Source of the DNA: Streptomyces dangxiongensis
GTDB taxonomy: Bacteria; Actinomycetota; Actinomycetes; Streptomycetales; Streptomycetaceae
Direction of reading: 5' to 3'
DNA length: 64,000 bases
Assembly (NCBI RefSeq): GCF_003675325.1
Contig: NZ_CP033073.1
Span: forward strand, 7,812,001-7,876,000
This document shows positions 48,977 through 58,157 of the stretch, piece by piece; position 1 is the first letter of the stretch; each line of letters starts with the position of its first letter. The translations under genes and the position numbers were made by a program. Under the pieces are notes generated by a model, which searched no databases, was not told where the DNA came from, and worked only from the letters and a program-made list of their open reading frames with translations.

Positions 48977-50734
48977 TCAGCGCGTGTGCGCGGAGCGAAG
49001 GCTCAGCCAGATCTCGAAGTGGCCCGTGCCCACGGAGGTGCGGTACGTCAGAGCACTGGCCAGCCGATACCTGCCGCTGGTACGCATCTCGCCGCGGATC
49101 AGGGTCTGGACGTCCCCCGGCTGGTCGGACCAGTCCAGCACGACGCCGTCGAACCAGCCGTCGTCGATCGCGGCCCGGTAGCCGTCCGGCCCCATGAGAT
49201 GGCGGCCCCGGCGTCCGGTGTAGTCGATGTAGTAGATCGAGGTCCACAGGGTGTAGTCGGTGAGGCCCTCGCGGCTGAGGTAGTACACCGGCGCCTCGTG
49301 CGGCTGGCCCAGCCACTTCTGCCCCGGCCGCACGCTCTTCGCCAGTTCGGGCATCAGATAGGTGGTGTCGGGCCAGACGCCGTAGTTCAGGGCCGACTGC
49401 GACATGCCGAGGGTCAGGGCCAGCACTCCCACGGCGATGGCCGCCTGCGGGAACCGGAAGTGCGCCCCCATCAGACGGCTGACGCCCACGCCCGCCATCG
49501 GGGCGGCGAACAACAGGCCGTACCCGACGTGCTTGTGGAGCGAGACGCTGGTCTGGAGGTGGATCTGGTACGCGGGAGCGAGCAGCGCGGTGCCGGTGAG
49601 AACGACCCCCAGGGCCAGGCGCCATCCGGGCCCCGGTCCCGTCCGGGGCCCGCCCGGCACCTCGCCGAGGCGGTCGCGGCGCGTGTACAGCCCGGTGCCG
49701 AGGCAGGCCAGGACGAAGATCACGCCACCCCACCGGAAGCAGTCCCAGGCCATGGTCGTGATCGACGTGCTGCCGTGCGCGCGGTCGGTGGTGGTGCTCC
49801 GGATCGCCTGAAGATAGTCGGTGGTGGCCAGGCCGATGCCGAGCAGGACGGCCACGCCGGCGGTGAGCACCGCACCGCGCAGGAGTGCCTGACGCCCGCC
49901 GTGGCGCCGGTAGGCGGCCAGTACCAGTACGGCCGCGAGGGTCGGGAGGAACAGCGCGGACGCGTACTTCACCCCCACGGCGAGGGCCGCCACCGGTGCC
50001 GCGGCCAGCGGCAGCGCCCAGTGGCCCGGGGCGATCCGGACGAGGATCCAGGCGCTCAGCGCGAGCAGGAGGATCGCCGGCGCGTCGTAGGTCGCGAAGT
50101 AGCCGAGGAACAGCGTCGACTGGCAGACGGCGAAGACGCCCGCCGCGCAGAGCGCGGTCCGCTCGTTGAAGACCATGCGGGTGAAGGAGTAGAGCAGGCC
50201 GGTGGTGCCCAGCATGAAGGCCAGGCTCATCAGCCGCACCGCGGTCAGTCCCCCGAGGGAGTCCACCCATGCGGCGAGCACGGGGTAGAGGGCGGGCGAG
50301 CCGGAGAAGTAGGCGCTGAAGCCGCCGTAGTCGGGAACGCCGTGGAACAGGTGGTCGATCATGGCGTGCCCGGCGTAGACGTACAGCGCCTCGTCCTCGA
50401 AGGCCGTGTTGTGCAGGCGCAGCGACAGGACCGCCTGGACCAGCAGCAGGCAGGCCAGCAGGGCGCGGCTGACCCAGGTCCGGCGGGGACCCGGTTCGGC
50501 GGACCAGCCCCGGTCGGGAACCGCCCCGGGAACCCAGTCCGCCCGCGTGATCTCGTCGATGGTGTAGCCGGGCGCGGGCTCGGGGCCCCGGGCGGGCAGC
50601 ACCCGCAGCCGCAGGGTCGACTCGGAGTCGTACGGCCCGGGGCGCGCGGGGTCCCCGAGGCCGGCGGGGCTCGTGGCGGACGTTTCCGCGGCGTGACCGG
50701 TGAAGGCGACCACCGGGTCCTCTGCGGTGGTCAC
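48977..50734 (-). CDS. GT-C fold glycosyltransferase (family 39 / ArnT-like)
   Basis: 585 residues. A cytoplasmic leader of about 90 residues is followed by about 11-12 membrane segments. The first extracytoplasmic loop has FEDEALYVYAGH, the acidic Glu-Asp-Glu site of GT-C mannosyl/arabinosyl-type transferases that use polyprenyl-phosphate sugars. A soluble C-terminal domain (about 460-585) follows the last helix. It overlaps the GH26-like gene by four bases (ATGA), making it the last gene of a coupled three-gene operon. It likely adds a sugar to an exported polysaccharide or protein on the outer face of the membrane; donor and acceptor are unknown. Confidence 0.85.
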   Translation of the reverse strand: MTTAEDPVVAFTGHAAETSATSPAGLGDPARPGPYDSESTLRLRVLPARGPEPAPGYTIDEITRADWVPGAVPDRGWSAEPGPRRTWVSRALLACLLLVQAVLSLRLHNTAFEDEALYVYAGHAMIDHLFHGVPDYGGFSAYFSGSPALYPVLAAWVDSLGGLTAVRLMSLAFMLGTTGLLYSFTRMVFNERTALCAAGVFAVCQSTLFLGYFATYDAPAILLLALSAWILVRIAPGHWALPLAAAPVAALAVGVKYASALFLPTLAAVLVLAAYRRHGGRQALLRGAVLTAGVAVLLGIGLATTDYLQAIRSTTTDRAHGSTSITTMAWDCFRWGGVIFVLACLGTGLYTRRDRLGEVPGGPRTGPGPGWRLALGVVLTGTALLAPAYQIHLQTSVSLHKHVGYGLLFAAPMAGVGVSRLMGAHFRFPQAAIAVGVLALTLGMSQSALNYGVWPDTTYLMPELAKSVRPGQKWLGQPHEAPVYYLSREGLTDYTLWTSIYYIDYTGRRGRHLMGPDGYRAAIDDGWFDGVVLDWSDQPGDVQTLIRGEMRTSGRYRLASALTYRTSVGTGHFEIWLSLRSAHTR

Positions 50735-51726
50735 GGGCGCCTCACATCGAAGCCGAAGTGCGGGTCGGCCACACCCCGGCGGAACGCTGCCAGCGCCTCG
50801 GGGCTGCTGTCGATCCGCCGGTCGGTCCCCTTGTCCGTGTCGAACCAGACGAGGCCGACCACATCCCGGTGGGCGGTCACCGCGCGTATCAGGTCCGCGA
50901 TGTCCGCGGGCTTGCGGGCACCGGGCCCCGCGGCGGTCTCGGCGATGAGCACCGGACTGCGGGTGAAGGCCCTGACCTCCTCGATGGCGGGGGCGAAGAG
51001 GGTGTCGAACGTGTGCGGTCCGGTCCTGGTGTAGTACCCGACGAGGCCCAGCCAGTCCACGTAGGCGTCACCCGGGTGGTACGACCGCAACCGCGCCGAC
51101 GGGCCGGCCACCGTGGGGCTCCAGACCCAGATGACGTTGGACACCCCCACGTCCTGGAAGAGGTCGTGGAGGTGCCGCCACGCGCCGACGAACTCCGCGG
51201 GGGCGGCCTTGCGAGTTCCCCACGGGTACCGGTCGCCGTTCATCTGCGGGGCGAACCCGATGGCGACCGGCACGTTGAGGTCGCGGACGGTCTGCGCGGT
51301 GCGCCGGACGTAGGCGTCGTCACGGCCCCCGGAGATGTCACGGAGCGTCGAGGTCCAGGGTTCCCAGACGAGGTACGGCAGCATCCTGCGTCTCCAGACC
51401 GCCAGGGTGGCGTCCGTCGGGAAGCCGTCCCCCCAGGAGAGGCGGTAGGAGAGCAGGTTGGGTGCCTTGCCGGCCTTGCCGGCCCAGGCGTCGAGGACGC
51501 CCGCTGTCGTGGGTCCCCCGGCGAAGGCGGCTCCGAGGTACTTGCGGCCGTGCTTGGGCCGGATCATCCAGGTGACGTCGAACGGCAGATACGGCGCGGT
51601 CCTGACCGAGGGCCCACGTCCGCCCGCACCGATCGGCGCCGTGCGGCTCGGGGTGCAGCCCGCCGCCGAGGAGGCCGTGGCGGCGAGCGCCCAGAGCAAC
51701 GCGCCCCTGCGCCCGACGGCGGTCAT
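50731..51726 (-). CDS. GH26-like lipoprotein with altered catalytic acid
   Basis: 331 residues. The signal peptide ends in SSAAGC (lipobox), so it should be anchored outside the membrane. The barrel resembles GH26 beta-mannanases: VAIGFAPQMNGDRYPWG, then VIWVWSP, YVDWLGLVGYY, and SPVLIAETAAG with the nucleophile Glu. In active GH26 enzymes the first motif is HEMNG, with Glu as acid/base; here it is PQMNG (Gln codon 51244-51246), so both the His and the acid are lost. It may bind or proof-read nascent glycan rather than cleave it. It overlaps both neighbours by four bases, so a function coupled to polymer synthesis is likely. Confidence 0.82.
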   Translation of the reverse strand: MTAVGRRGALLWALAATASSAAGCTPSRTAPIGAGGRGPSVRTAPYLPFDVTWMIRPKHGRKYLGAAFAGGPTTAGVLDAWAGKAGKAPNLLSYRLSWGDGFPTDATLAVWRRRMLPYLVWEPWTSTLRDISGGRDDAYVRRTAQTVRDLNVPVAIGFAPQMNGDRYPWGTRKAAPAEFVGAWRHLHDLFQDVGVSNVIWVWSPTVAGPSARLRSYHPGDAYVDWLGLVGYYTRTGPHTFDTLFAPAIEEVRAFTRSPVLIAETAAGPGARKPADIADLIRAVTAHRDVVGLVWFDTDKGTDRRIDSSPEALAAFRRGVADPHFGFDVRRP

Positions 51727-53387
51727 GCGGCACCCCCTTTGGCCACGACGGGAGAACCGGCCGCACCCGCGGGTTCATCGGGGCGGGGCAGGATGAGGAG
51801 GCGGAACACGGCCGCCGCGTAGAACAGGCCGGAGCCGAGCGGCAGCGCGAAGTCCTCCGGCACCATCGTGTCCATCCGCCACACGGCGGCACCGATCCAG
51901 AGTGTGGTGACGGGCACGGTCCAGGCCCAGATCCCGATCCACAGGCGCCGGACGTTGTTCCTCCGCGCGCCTCCGGCCCCGGTGGGCTGCCAGCCCATGG
52001 CGCGGCGGCGCAGCACGTCCCAGACGGCGAAGACGTGCGACCAGCTATAGAGGACCCGGGTCGCCCACGCCTCCAGGCGGTACGGATTGCGGTGCCACAG
52101 CGGGTAGATGACGACGAGGTAGACCATGCCGGGCAGAAGCAGCCACATGTCGGTGAACTTGATCTGCTGGGGGAAGAACAGCAGCAGCACGCACACGATC
52201 AGCGGACCCGTGAAGATCATCAGGGCCGACTCGATGTAGTAGACGAATCCGGAGACGTAGCACAGGCGGCTGACCAGGCGCATCCTCACCCGCCAGAAGT
52301 GCTCCGGACTGCCCAGCATGCTCATGGAGGCCATGCACCAGCGGTACTGCTGGCTGTAGTAGGCGCCGATGGTGTCCGGGCACAGACCGGTGGCGAGCGC
52401 GAGGGGGACGTACCGGAGGTCCCAGCCGCGCGCCCGCAGGTCGAACCCGGTGTGCATGTCCTCGGAGTGCTCGATCAGACTGGTGCCGCCGACCTCGGCG
52501 AGCGCGGTGCGCCGGTAGACGGCGCAGGAGCCCACACAGATGGAACCGTCACTGCGCTGCCGGGAGACCTGCACCGACCGGTAGAACAGCTCCTGGACGG
52601 CACCGGCCCCGCGCTCGATCCAGTTCTGCTGGTCCAGGACGCGGAAGAACTGCGGAGACTGCACGATGCCGGCATCCGGGTCGGCGTCCATGTACGGCAG
52701 CAGTTCGTCGAGGAGATCGGCCCGGGGGGCGAAGTCGGCGTCCAGGATGAGGATGAACTCGCCGTCGGAGCGCTCGAAGCCGTAGCGCAGGTTGCCGGCC
52801 TTCTTGAACCAGCCGCGGTTGGGCCGCACGAGATAGCGGAAACCGAAGTCGTCCGCCATGGCGGCGACGTCCGGGCTGTCGGAGTCGTCGAGGACGAGGG
52901 GCGTGACCCTTCCGGGGTAGGCGTCGGCCAGCCGCTGCAGATGTGTCCAGGTGTTGTGCAGCACCGCGATCGGCTCGCCGCACACCGGGAGGAACACGTC
53001 GACCGACGGGTACTCCCGCGGTGACCAGGAGCCCACCAGCCGGCGGTGGGCCGCGATGTCGAAGTCGGGAGTGAAGAGGTCCAGCCTGAGCGAGATCAGG
53101 AAGCCCACCGCGGACAGCAGCAGGACCGGGGTGAACAGCCAGATCCACGGACCGTGGCGGGCCGAGTCGATCTGACTGTAGGCGACGCACACGAACCCGA
53201 GGAACGACGTGAAGCTGAGCAGCCAGGTGCGGCGCACGACGTAGGAGTACTTCTCCCGGTCGTCGGGGGGCGTGGGGAGCAGCCCCTCGGGAGCCGCCGA
53301 GCGTGGCGCACGGCCCTCCCCGGGGCGCCACGGGCCCCTGGACGGGCGTGCGGACCCGGTGGACACGAGAACGGGATGGGCAGCCAT
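51723..53387 (-). CDS. Cellulose-synthase-like family 2 glycosyltransferase
   Basis: 554 residues from the ATG at 53387, which has GGAG upstream; further upstream sequence in the frame is not conserved. Two N-terminal membrane helices precede a cytosolic GT-A domain with VFLPVCGEP, LDDSDS, DADFAP (DxD), a catalytic SEDMHTG and YSQQYRW (QxxRW), all features of processive beta-glycan synthases. At least four more membrane segments follow. It should polymerise a nucleotide sugar and extrude the chain. No PilZ domain is visible. As first gene of the operon it is followed with four-base overlaps by the GH26-like lipoprotein and the GT-C transferase. The polymer may be glucan or mannan; the GH26 partner favours mannan, weakly. 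Confidence 0.9.
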   Translation of the reverse strand: MAAHPVLVSTGSARPSRGPWRPGEGRAPRSAAPEGLLPTPPDDREKYSYVVRRTWLLSFTSFLGFVCVAYSQIDSARHGPWIWLFTPVLLLSAVGFLISLRLDLFTPDFDIAAHRRLVGSWSPREYPSVDVFLPVCGEPIAVLHNTWTHLQRLADAYPGRVTPLVLDDSDSPDVAAMADDFGFRYLVRPNRGWFKKAGNLRYGFERSDGEFILILDADFAPRADLLDELLPYMDADPDAGIVQSPQFFRVLDQQNWIERGAGAVQELFYRSVQVSRQRSDGSICVGSCAVYRRTALAEVGGTSLIEHSEDMHTGFDLRARGWDLRYVPLALATGLCPDTIGAYYSQQYRWCMASMSMLGSPEHFWRVRMRLVSRLCYVSGFVYYIESALMIFTGPLIVCVLLLFFPQQIKFTDMWLLLPGMVYLVVIYPLWHRNPYRLEAWATRVLYSWSHVFAVWDVLRRRAMGWQPTGAGGARRNNVRRLWIGIWAWTVPVTTLWIGAAVWRMDTMVPEDFALPLGSGLFYAAAVFRLLILPRPDEPAGAAGSPVVAKGGAA

Positions 53388-53842
53388 GACGTCGGGCTCC
53401 AGGGGCGGCTGGTGAGGATGCTGTCCGGACGCGCCGACGCGGCGACCGACGCCGCTCGGCCGACAGCACGACGGCAAGGCTAGGGACCCGCACGGCGAGG
53501 CACGCCCGCACCGGCGCGACATGGGCCGTTGGGGCACGGATCCTGCACCAAGTGTCAAGGACCCGTCGAGTGGAACGCCGTTCGCCGCGGTGCCCTCCCG
53601 TGGCCGGCGTCGCTCACGCCCGGACGCCGCTCGCCGACCGCCCTAGCAGGTGCGGGTGCTTGAGGGCACCGCTGCAGCCCATAAGGGCAGTCATGGACAT
53701 CCGGCCGTTCCGTACGCGCGGTAACAAGATCACCATCCGGATGCGAGAGCCTCAGGCAACCCGCGTCCCCGTCTCCGCAAAGCACCCCCCGTACCCGCTC
53801 ACGCGGCGCGACGGGGCACCGCCATGTCCGTCAGGAGTCCCC
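53388..53842. other. Divergent intergenic region
   Basis: About 455 bases between the polysaccharide operon and a small plus-strand gene. CCGTTGGGGCACGG at 53526-53539 resembles the island motif (11 of 14). A frame open across 53552-53842 has no family resemblance and a weaker start site than 53843. Confidence 0.4.
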
Positions 53843-54034
53843 ATGCAGTCACCGAACCAGCCCGCCCCCTCCGTCGACCAGTCACGTGAGGACTACGAGG
53901 CGCACCGGCGCTACTGCCGCCAGTGCGCGCTCGCCGATTCGCCCTGCCCCGCGGCGAAGCATCTGAGACGCGTGTACAACAACGCCACCCGGGCAGCCCG
54001 GTCCGGCCGGTCCCGCCGCACCACCTCCTGGTGA
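53843..54034 (+). CDS. Small Cys-rich protein
   Basis: 63 residues. AGGAG ends six bases before the ATG. The centre reads YCRQCALADSPC, a C-x2-C-x6-C arrangement that could bind zinc, followed by a basic tail (AARSGRSRRTTSW). Cytoplasmic, no signal peptide. I do not recognise the family; a small nucleic-acid-binding or regulatory protein is possible. It is followed by a clear hairpin terminator. Confidence 0.6.
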   Translation: MQSPNQPAPSVDQSREDYEAHRRYCRQCALADSPCPAAKHLRRVYNNATRAARSGRSRRTTSW

Positions 54035-54045
54035 GCTGAGCCCTG

Positions 54046-54085
54046 GTGGACCGGTGGCCGTGACAGGGAAGGGCCGCCGGTCCAC
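54046..54085. terminator. Terminator after the small Cys-rich gene
   Basis: GTGGACCGGTGGCC (54046-54059) pairs with GGCCGCCGGTCCAC (54072-54085) with a single T-G wobble around a 12-nt loop. Confidence 0.7.
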
Positions 54086-54241
54086 GAACACGAGACCGGC
54101 ACCTGCCGGGGCGGGGCGGTGCGGTGGCCGGTTCACGGAACCGCCGGTGCAGGCCGCCTCGCCTGTGCCGTTGACCTCTGCCCGGCCCCTCGTCGCCGAC
54201 TGGAGGGCTGCCGGACTCAGCGCGTCACGTCGCTCCCGAGG

Positions 54242-54742
54242 TCACCGACGCCGCAGCAGGTACTTGTGCCGACCGGACAACACGAGTTCGCCGCGCTGGT
54301 TGTGGATGGTCGCGGCCGTGACCACGACGCCGTTGTCACCCTGCGGTTCCAGAGCCGTGATGGTGAGTGCCGGGTACAGGGTGTCCCCGGAGTGCACTTC
54401 GGCCAGGAAGGTGCAGGAGAGTTCGAGGAAGCTGATGAACACCTCGCCGATGAAGTGCGGGAACAGGGTGGCGCCGGGGGCGGTGAAGGCGAGGACCTGC
54501 AGGCCGTGGACGACCGGTGCGCGGTGGCCGTGCCTGCGCGCCCACTCGGCGTCGTAATGCACCGGGTGGTTGTCCGCGGAGACTGTCTGGAAGGCCGCGG
54601 CGTGGGCGTCGGTCAGGGTGCGGCTGGGCGCTCGGAAGACCTCGCCGACGCGCAGGTCCTCGAACGTCCTGGCCGGTACGACCTGGAAGGCGTCCGGGTC
54701 GAACGCCGCCGGTGTCATCGAGTCCGGGCGGGGCTGTGTCAT
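54242..54742 (-). CDS. MaoC-like (hot-dog fold) dehydratase
   Basis: 166 residues. ATG at 54742 has a GAGGAC site upstream. The hydratase motif region FQTVSADNHPVHYDAEWA contains the Asp and His of (R)-specific enoyl hydratases, followed by VVHGLQVLAFTAPG. A second conserved block (CTFLAEVHSGDTLYPALTI) fits single-hot-dog MaoC proteins. It probably hydrates an enoyl-CoA or related thioester. Its neighbour is an SMP-30-like secreted protein 59 bases upstream on the same strand; no shared pathway is evident. Confidence 0.85.
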   Translation of the reverse strand: MTQPRPDSMTPAAFDPDAFQVVPARTFEDLRVGEVFRAPSRTLTDAHAAAFQTVSADNHPVHYDAEWARRHGHRAPVVHGLQVLAFTAPGATLFPHFIGEVFISFLELSCTFLAEVHSGDTLYPALTITALEPQGDNGVVVTAATIHNQRGELVLSGRHKYLLRRR

Positions 54743-54801
54743 CGAGCTGTCCTCACGTGGGGGTGTGCCGTCGCCTCTCGGGTGGGCCGGCACAGACCGG
54801 C

Positions 54802-55776
54802 CTACTCGCCCGGGGTGATCCGGGCGGTCAGGAGGTTGGGATCGTTGTCGGTGAAGTAGGCGCCGCTGGCGATGTAGGCGGTGGTGCCCCGTACGGCGAG
54901 CGAGGTCGGGTTCTCCAGTCCGTCGGCGCCGGTGAGCACGACCTCGTGCCGGCCGTCGGGCTCGACCCGTGCGATCTCGTTGTCCGCGTTGATCGCGGCC
55001 AGGAGCGTGTCGCCGTGGCCCTCGAACGCGAAGTCGTCGATGTCGACCAGGCCGGTTGCCCGGGTCTCCACAGGGCCGGCCTTCCCGTGCCGGGTGACCG
55101 GGATACGGAGCACGGTTCCCTTGTCCAGGTTGGACACCCATACCCCGCCGTCGTGGACCTTGATGCCGTTGGCTCCGAGGAATCCGGCCGCGGCCAGTTC
55201 CGGTGCGACGGCCCAGCGGGTGGGCGTGCCCCCGGTGACGGGCACCCGCCAGACGGTGCCGAGGACCGAGTCGGCGACGTACAGCCGGCGTTCGTGCCGG
55301 TCGAGGGCCAGGCCGTTGGGCAGGCCGTCGGCCGGGAGCGCGGCGATGCGCCGCGCGGCGCCGCCGGGACGCAGGCGCCACAGGCCGGTCAGATCGCTGC
55401 TGCCGGTGGCGTACAGGAAGTACAGGGTTCCGTCGTGGGTGCGGACGATGCCGCCGAGGAAGGGGGACGAGAGGGCGGGGGTGGCGGAGCCGGCCGGTGG
55501 TTCGGGCAGGGTGGCCAGGATGCGCACCTTGCCGTCGGGGCGGACGCGGGCCACCTGGCGGCTGTAGGCGAAGGTGACGACGGCGCTGCCGCCGGGCTCC
55601 AGGGTGATGTTCTCCGGTCGCTGTCCGCCGGCGATGTCCAGGTGTGCCATGAAGTGCACGTCTGGTCGGGACCTGGCGGCTGCCGTGGCCGTGGGGCCGG
55701 CCGCGGTCACGGCGAGGGCTGCCGCCAAGGCGGACGCCAGCAGGCCGGTGCGCGTCCCTGTCAGGAATCCGGGCAT
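54802..55776 (-). CDS. Secreted SMP-30/gluconolactonase-like beta-propeller protein
   Basis: About 324 residues from the ATG at 55776; a GTG ten codons upstream is an alternative. A signal peptide (LLASALAAALAVTAAGPTATA) precedes a six-bladed propeller with repeated strands such as RPENITLEPGG, LPNGLALDRHERRLYVADS, GANGIKVHDGGVWVSN and LENPTSLAVRGTTAYIAS. This arrangement is typical of SMP-30/gluconolactonase/LRE proteins, many of them metal-dependent lactonases. The substrate cannot be read from the sequence. The gene begins just downstream of a decayed fumarylacetoacetate-hydrolase-like gene. Confidence 0.8.
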   Translation of the reverse strand: MPGFLTGTRTGLLASALAAALAVTAAGPTATAAARSRPDVHFMAHLDIAGGQRPENITLEPGGSAVVTFAYSRQVARVRPDGKVRILATLPEPPAGSATPALSSPFLGGIVRTHDGTLYFLYATGSSDLTGLWRLRPGGAARRIAALPADGLPNGLALDRHERRLYVADSVLGTVWRVPVTGGTPTRWAVAPELAAAGFLGANGIKVHDGGVWVSNLDKGTVLRIPVTRHGKAGPVETRATGLVDIDDFAFEGHGDTLLAAINADNEIARVEPDGRHEVVLTGADGLENPTSLAVRGTTAYIASGAYFTDNDPNLLTARITPGE

Positions 55777-55802
55777 GTCAGTTCTGCTTTCTTCGTCATC
55801 GG

Positions 55803-56340
55803 TCACAGAGGGGGACGGGGCGGTTCGAGGGGTCGGCCGACGAACCTCCGCCGCGGCTCGCCGAGACCGCGTACGGAGCTGGTGAGTTCGTCGCCGGGGG
55901 CGAGCCGGCGTTGTGGCGTCCGGCCGAGGCCGACACCGGCCGGGGTGCCGACACCGGCCGGGGTGCCGGCGGCGCCGGGTGGCGCTCGGTGTGGACCGTG
56001 CGCCACGCTCGGCGGCAGGTCGGCTCGGGGTCGTCGGGGTCGTCCGGGGTCACCGGCCAGGGGCCGGTCGGAGCGAAGCCGGTCAGGACTTGCCGAGGCT
56101 GACCCGGGGCGCCCGGCCTCCCGTCCGAAGGACGCGCTCGAAGACGTCCTGTCCGACCGTCAGCCCCGCGACATGGCTCCATGCATCGGCCTCGGACACG
56201 TGTCGGGCCTCCTGGCCGATGATGACCAGTTCGACCTCCCAGTCGGTGTGGCCGCCCCGCGGCAGCGTCACCTCGGCCCGGTGGTCGAGACCGATGGCCA
56301 CGGCCGCGGGGTGCTGTCCTCCGGTGGGACGTCGTCGGGG
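55803..56340 (-). pseudogene. Decayed fumarylacetoacetate hydrolase (FAH) family gene
   Basis: Pieces of an FAH-family protein appear in order but in different frames: AIGLDHRAE joined directly to VTLPRGGHTDWEVEL (a deletion of some 30 residues), ARHVSEADAWSHVAGLTVGQD, VSLGKS followed by a stop, then LTGFAPTGPW two bases out of frame, and finally GTPAGVGLGR...LAPGDEL. The C-terminal piece contains a tandem duplication (GTPAGV twice). Several independent lesions mean the gene is not functional, unlike the single-base shifts in the NRPS genes. Confidence 0.82.
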
Positions 56341-56364
56341 GCGGGAACGCGTGACGGGCCCGGG

Positions 56365-57222
56365 TCAGTGACCGGAGCGGACGGAACGGGAGGCGCGCAG
56401 GATCAGGTCGGTGACGGGCCCGGGATCGCTCACGGACACCGCGTGCGGCGCGCGCACGCTGACGGTGTGAGCCCGGGCGCGCTCGGCCATCCACCGCTCC
56501 GCGGCCGGCGGAATGTTGCGGTCCTCGGTCGCCACGAGGTACCAGCTCGGGATCTTCTTCCACGCGGCGGCGGTGGCCGGTTCCTTGAGCGCGGCGAGCG
56601 TGATCGGTCGCTGTCCCGCTGCCATGACCTGGGCGGTCCGCACGGGGACCCCGGCCGCGAACTGCTTGCGGAAGAGGTCCTTCTCGATGACCAGTTCCTC
56701 GCCCTGCCCGCCGCCGGCCAGCGGGTAGTACTGGGTGACGGTGGCCTGTCCCAGGGTGCTGCCGGGGAACTTGCCGGTGAGCTGGAGCGCGCTCTCCCCG
56801 ACCTCGGGTACGAAGGCGGCGATGTAGACGAGGGCCCTGACCTGCGGGGCGTCGACCGCGGCCTGGCTGATGACGGCACCACCGTAGGAGTGCCCCACCA
56901 GCACGATCGGTCCGGTGACGCTGTCCAGGACGCTGCGGATGTAGGCGGCGTCGCTCGCCAGCCCGCGCAGGGGCAGGGCCGGTGCCAGCACGCGGTGGCC
57001 GTGCCGCTGCAGGCGCTCGACCACACCGCTCCAACTGGAGGCGTCGGCGAACGCACCGTGGATCAGGACGACGGTGGGCGTGTCCGGGCGCCCGTGCGGT
57101 CTGCCCGGACGACGGGCGGGCGCGGCTGCCGGCGCGGGGTGCGCGACGCCCGCGGCACCCAGCGTGGCGGCGCCGGCCAGGAGGGACGCGGTCACGGTAC
57201 GGCGTGAGATCGGTGAGTTCAT
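56365..57222 (-). CDS. Secreted alpha/beta hydrolase
   Basis: 285 residues. A twin-arginine-like signal (MNSPISRRTVTASLLAGAATLGAAG) suggests export. The core has VVLIHGAFADASSW (oxyanion region) and the nucleophile elbow VGHSYGGA. A late Asp and a His near residue 259 (VRAPHAVSVSDPG) are possible acid and base. It is a paralogue of the next gene (57297-58022), which shares HGAFADASS and VGHSYGGAVI, so the pair arose by duplication, with this copy acquiring export. The reaction (ester hydrolase or similar) is not determined. Confidence 0.87.
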   Translation of the reverse strand: MNSPISRRTVTASLLAGAATLGAAGVAHPAPAAAPARRPGRPHGRPDTPTVVLIHGAFADASSWSGVVERLQRHGHRVLAPALPLRGLASDAAYIRSVLDSVTGPIVLVGHSYGGAVISQAAVDAPQVRALVYIAAFVPEVGESALQLTGKFPGSTLGQATVTQYYPLAGGGQGEELVIEKDLFRKQFAAGVPVRTAQVMAAGQRPITLAALKEPATAAAWKKIPSWYLVATEDRNIPPAAERWMAERARAHTVSVRAPHAVSVSDPGPVTDLILRASRSVRSGH

Positions 57223-57296
57223 CGTTCGCTCTCTGCGGAGGGGGAGGCCGTTCCGTGACGGCCGGATGGGCTGCCGGTCGGCGGGTCGCGGGTGAG

Positions 57297-58022
57297 TCAG
57301 GCGGAGGTGGCCCGGACGGCTTCCTCGATGAGGTCGACGACGCGGTCGGGGTGGGCGAGCATGACCAGGTGGGAGGAGTCGACCTCGATGGTGGTCATGC
57401 CGGCGCGCTGGTAGCCGTAGCGTTCGACGTCGGGGTTGATGGTGTGGTCGGAGGAGGAGACCAGGCCCCAGGAGGGCTTGGTCCTCCAGGCGGCGGCGGG
57501 GGATGCGTCGGCGAAGGCCTGGGCTGCGAGCGGGCGCTGGGAGACGGCGAGGACGGAAGCGAGGCGGGGGTCGACGTCGGCGGCGAAGATGGCCGGGAAC
57601 TTGTCGGGCTGGACCGACACGTCGGTGCCGGTCTCGGTCGTGCCCTCGATGGGGAAGGGGGTGTAGACCAGTGCGGCGGCAAGGTCGGAGTCCGGGAAGC
57701 GGCCCTGGAGTTCGCCGAGGCTCTCGCCCTTCTCCAGGGCGTAACCGGCCAGGTAGACCAGGGCCTTGACGTTGTCCTCGGTGCCGGCGGCCGTGATGAC
57801 GGCACCACCGTAGGAGTGGCCCACCAGGACGACCGGGCCGGGTATCTGCCGGACGACGGAGGCGACGTACGCGGCGTCACCGATCAGGCTGCGGTTCGGG
57901 ACGGCCGGGGCGACGACGTCCAGGCCGCGGTCGAGCAGCCGGGGAATGACCTCCGCGTAGCTGGAGGCGTCGGCGAAGGCGCCGTGGACGAGGACGACGG
58001 TCGGCTTGTCAGAACTGGACAT
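57297..58022 (-). CDS. Cytoplasmic alpha/beta hydrolase
   Basis: 241 residues, no signal peptide. VVLVHGAFADASSY and VGHSYGGAVITAAG mark the oxyanion strand and Ser nucleophile; SSSDHTINPDV and DSSHLVMLAHPD carry the Asp and His of the triad. It resembles small esterase-like enzymes (EstC group) common in actinobacteria. It lies 74 bases upstream, on the minus strand, of its exported paralogue, and a truncated third hydrolase precedes both, so the block looks like a hydrolase array shaped by duplication and decay. Confidence 0.87.
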   Translation of the reverse strand: MSSSDKPTVVLVHGAFADASSYAEVIPRLLDRGLDVVAPAVPNRSLIGDAAYVASVVRQIPGPVVLVGHSYGGAVITAAGTEDNVKALVYLAGYALEKGESLGELQGRFPDSDLAAALVYTPFPIEGTTETGTDVSVQPDKFPAIFAADVDPRLASVLAVSQRPLAAQAFADASPAAAWRTKPSWGLVSSSDHTINPDVERYGYQRAGMTTIEVDSSHLVMLAHPDRVVDLIEEAVRATSA

Positions 58023-58157
58023 GGGGGAACTCCCTCATTGGTTCGGAGGTCGGGATGCGGGGCTGCCTGCCGGGGCACCGGTCCACCGCCCGGCAGGCAT
58101 GGGCCGGGCAGTTCCCGCCCAGGTCGGGCGGTTGCCCCGCTGGACGCCGTTGGTGGG

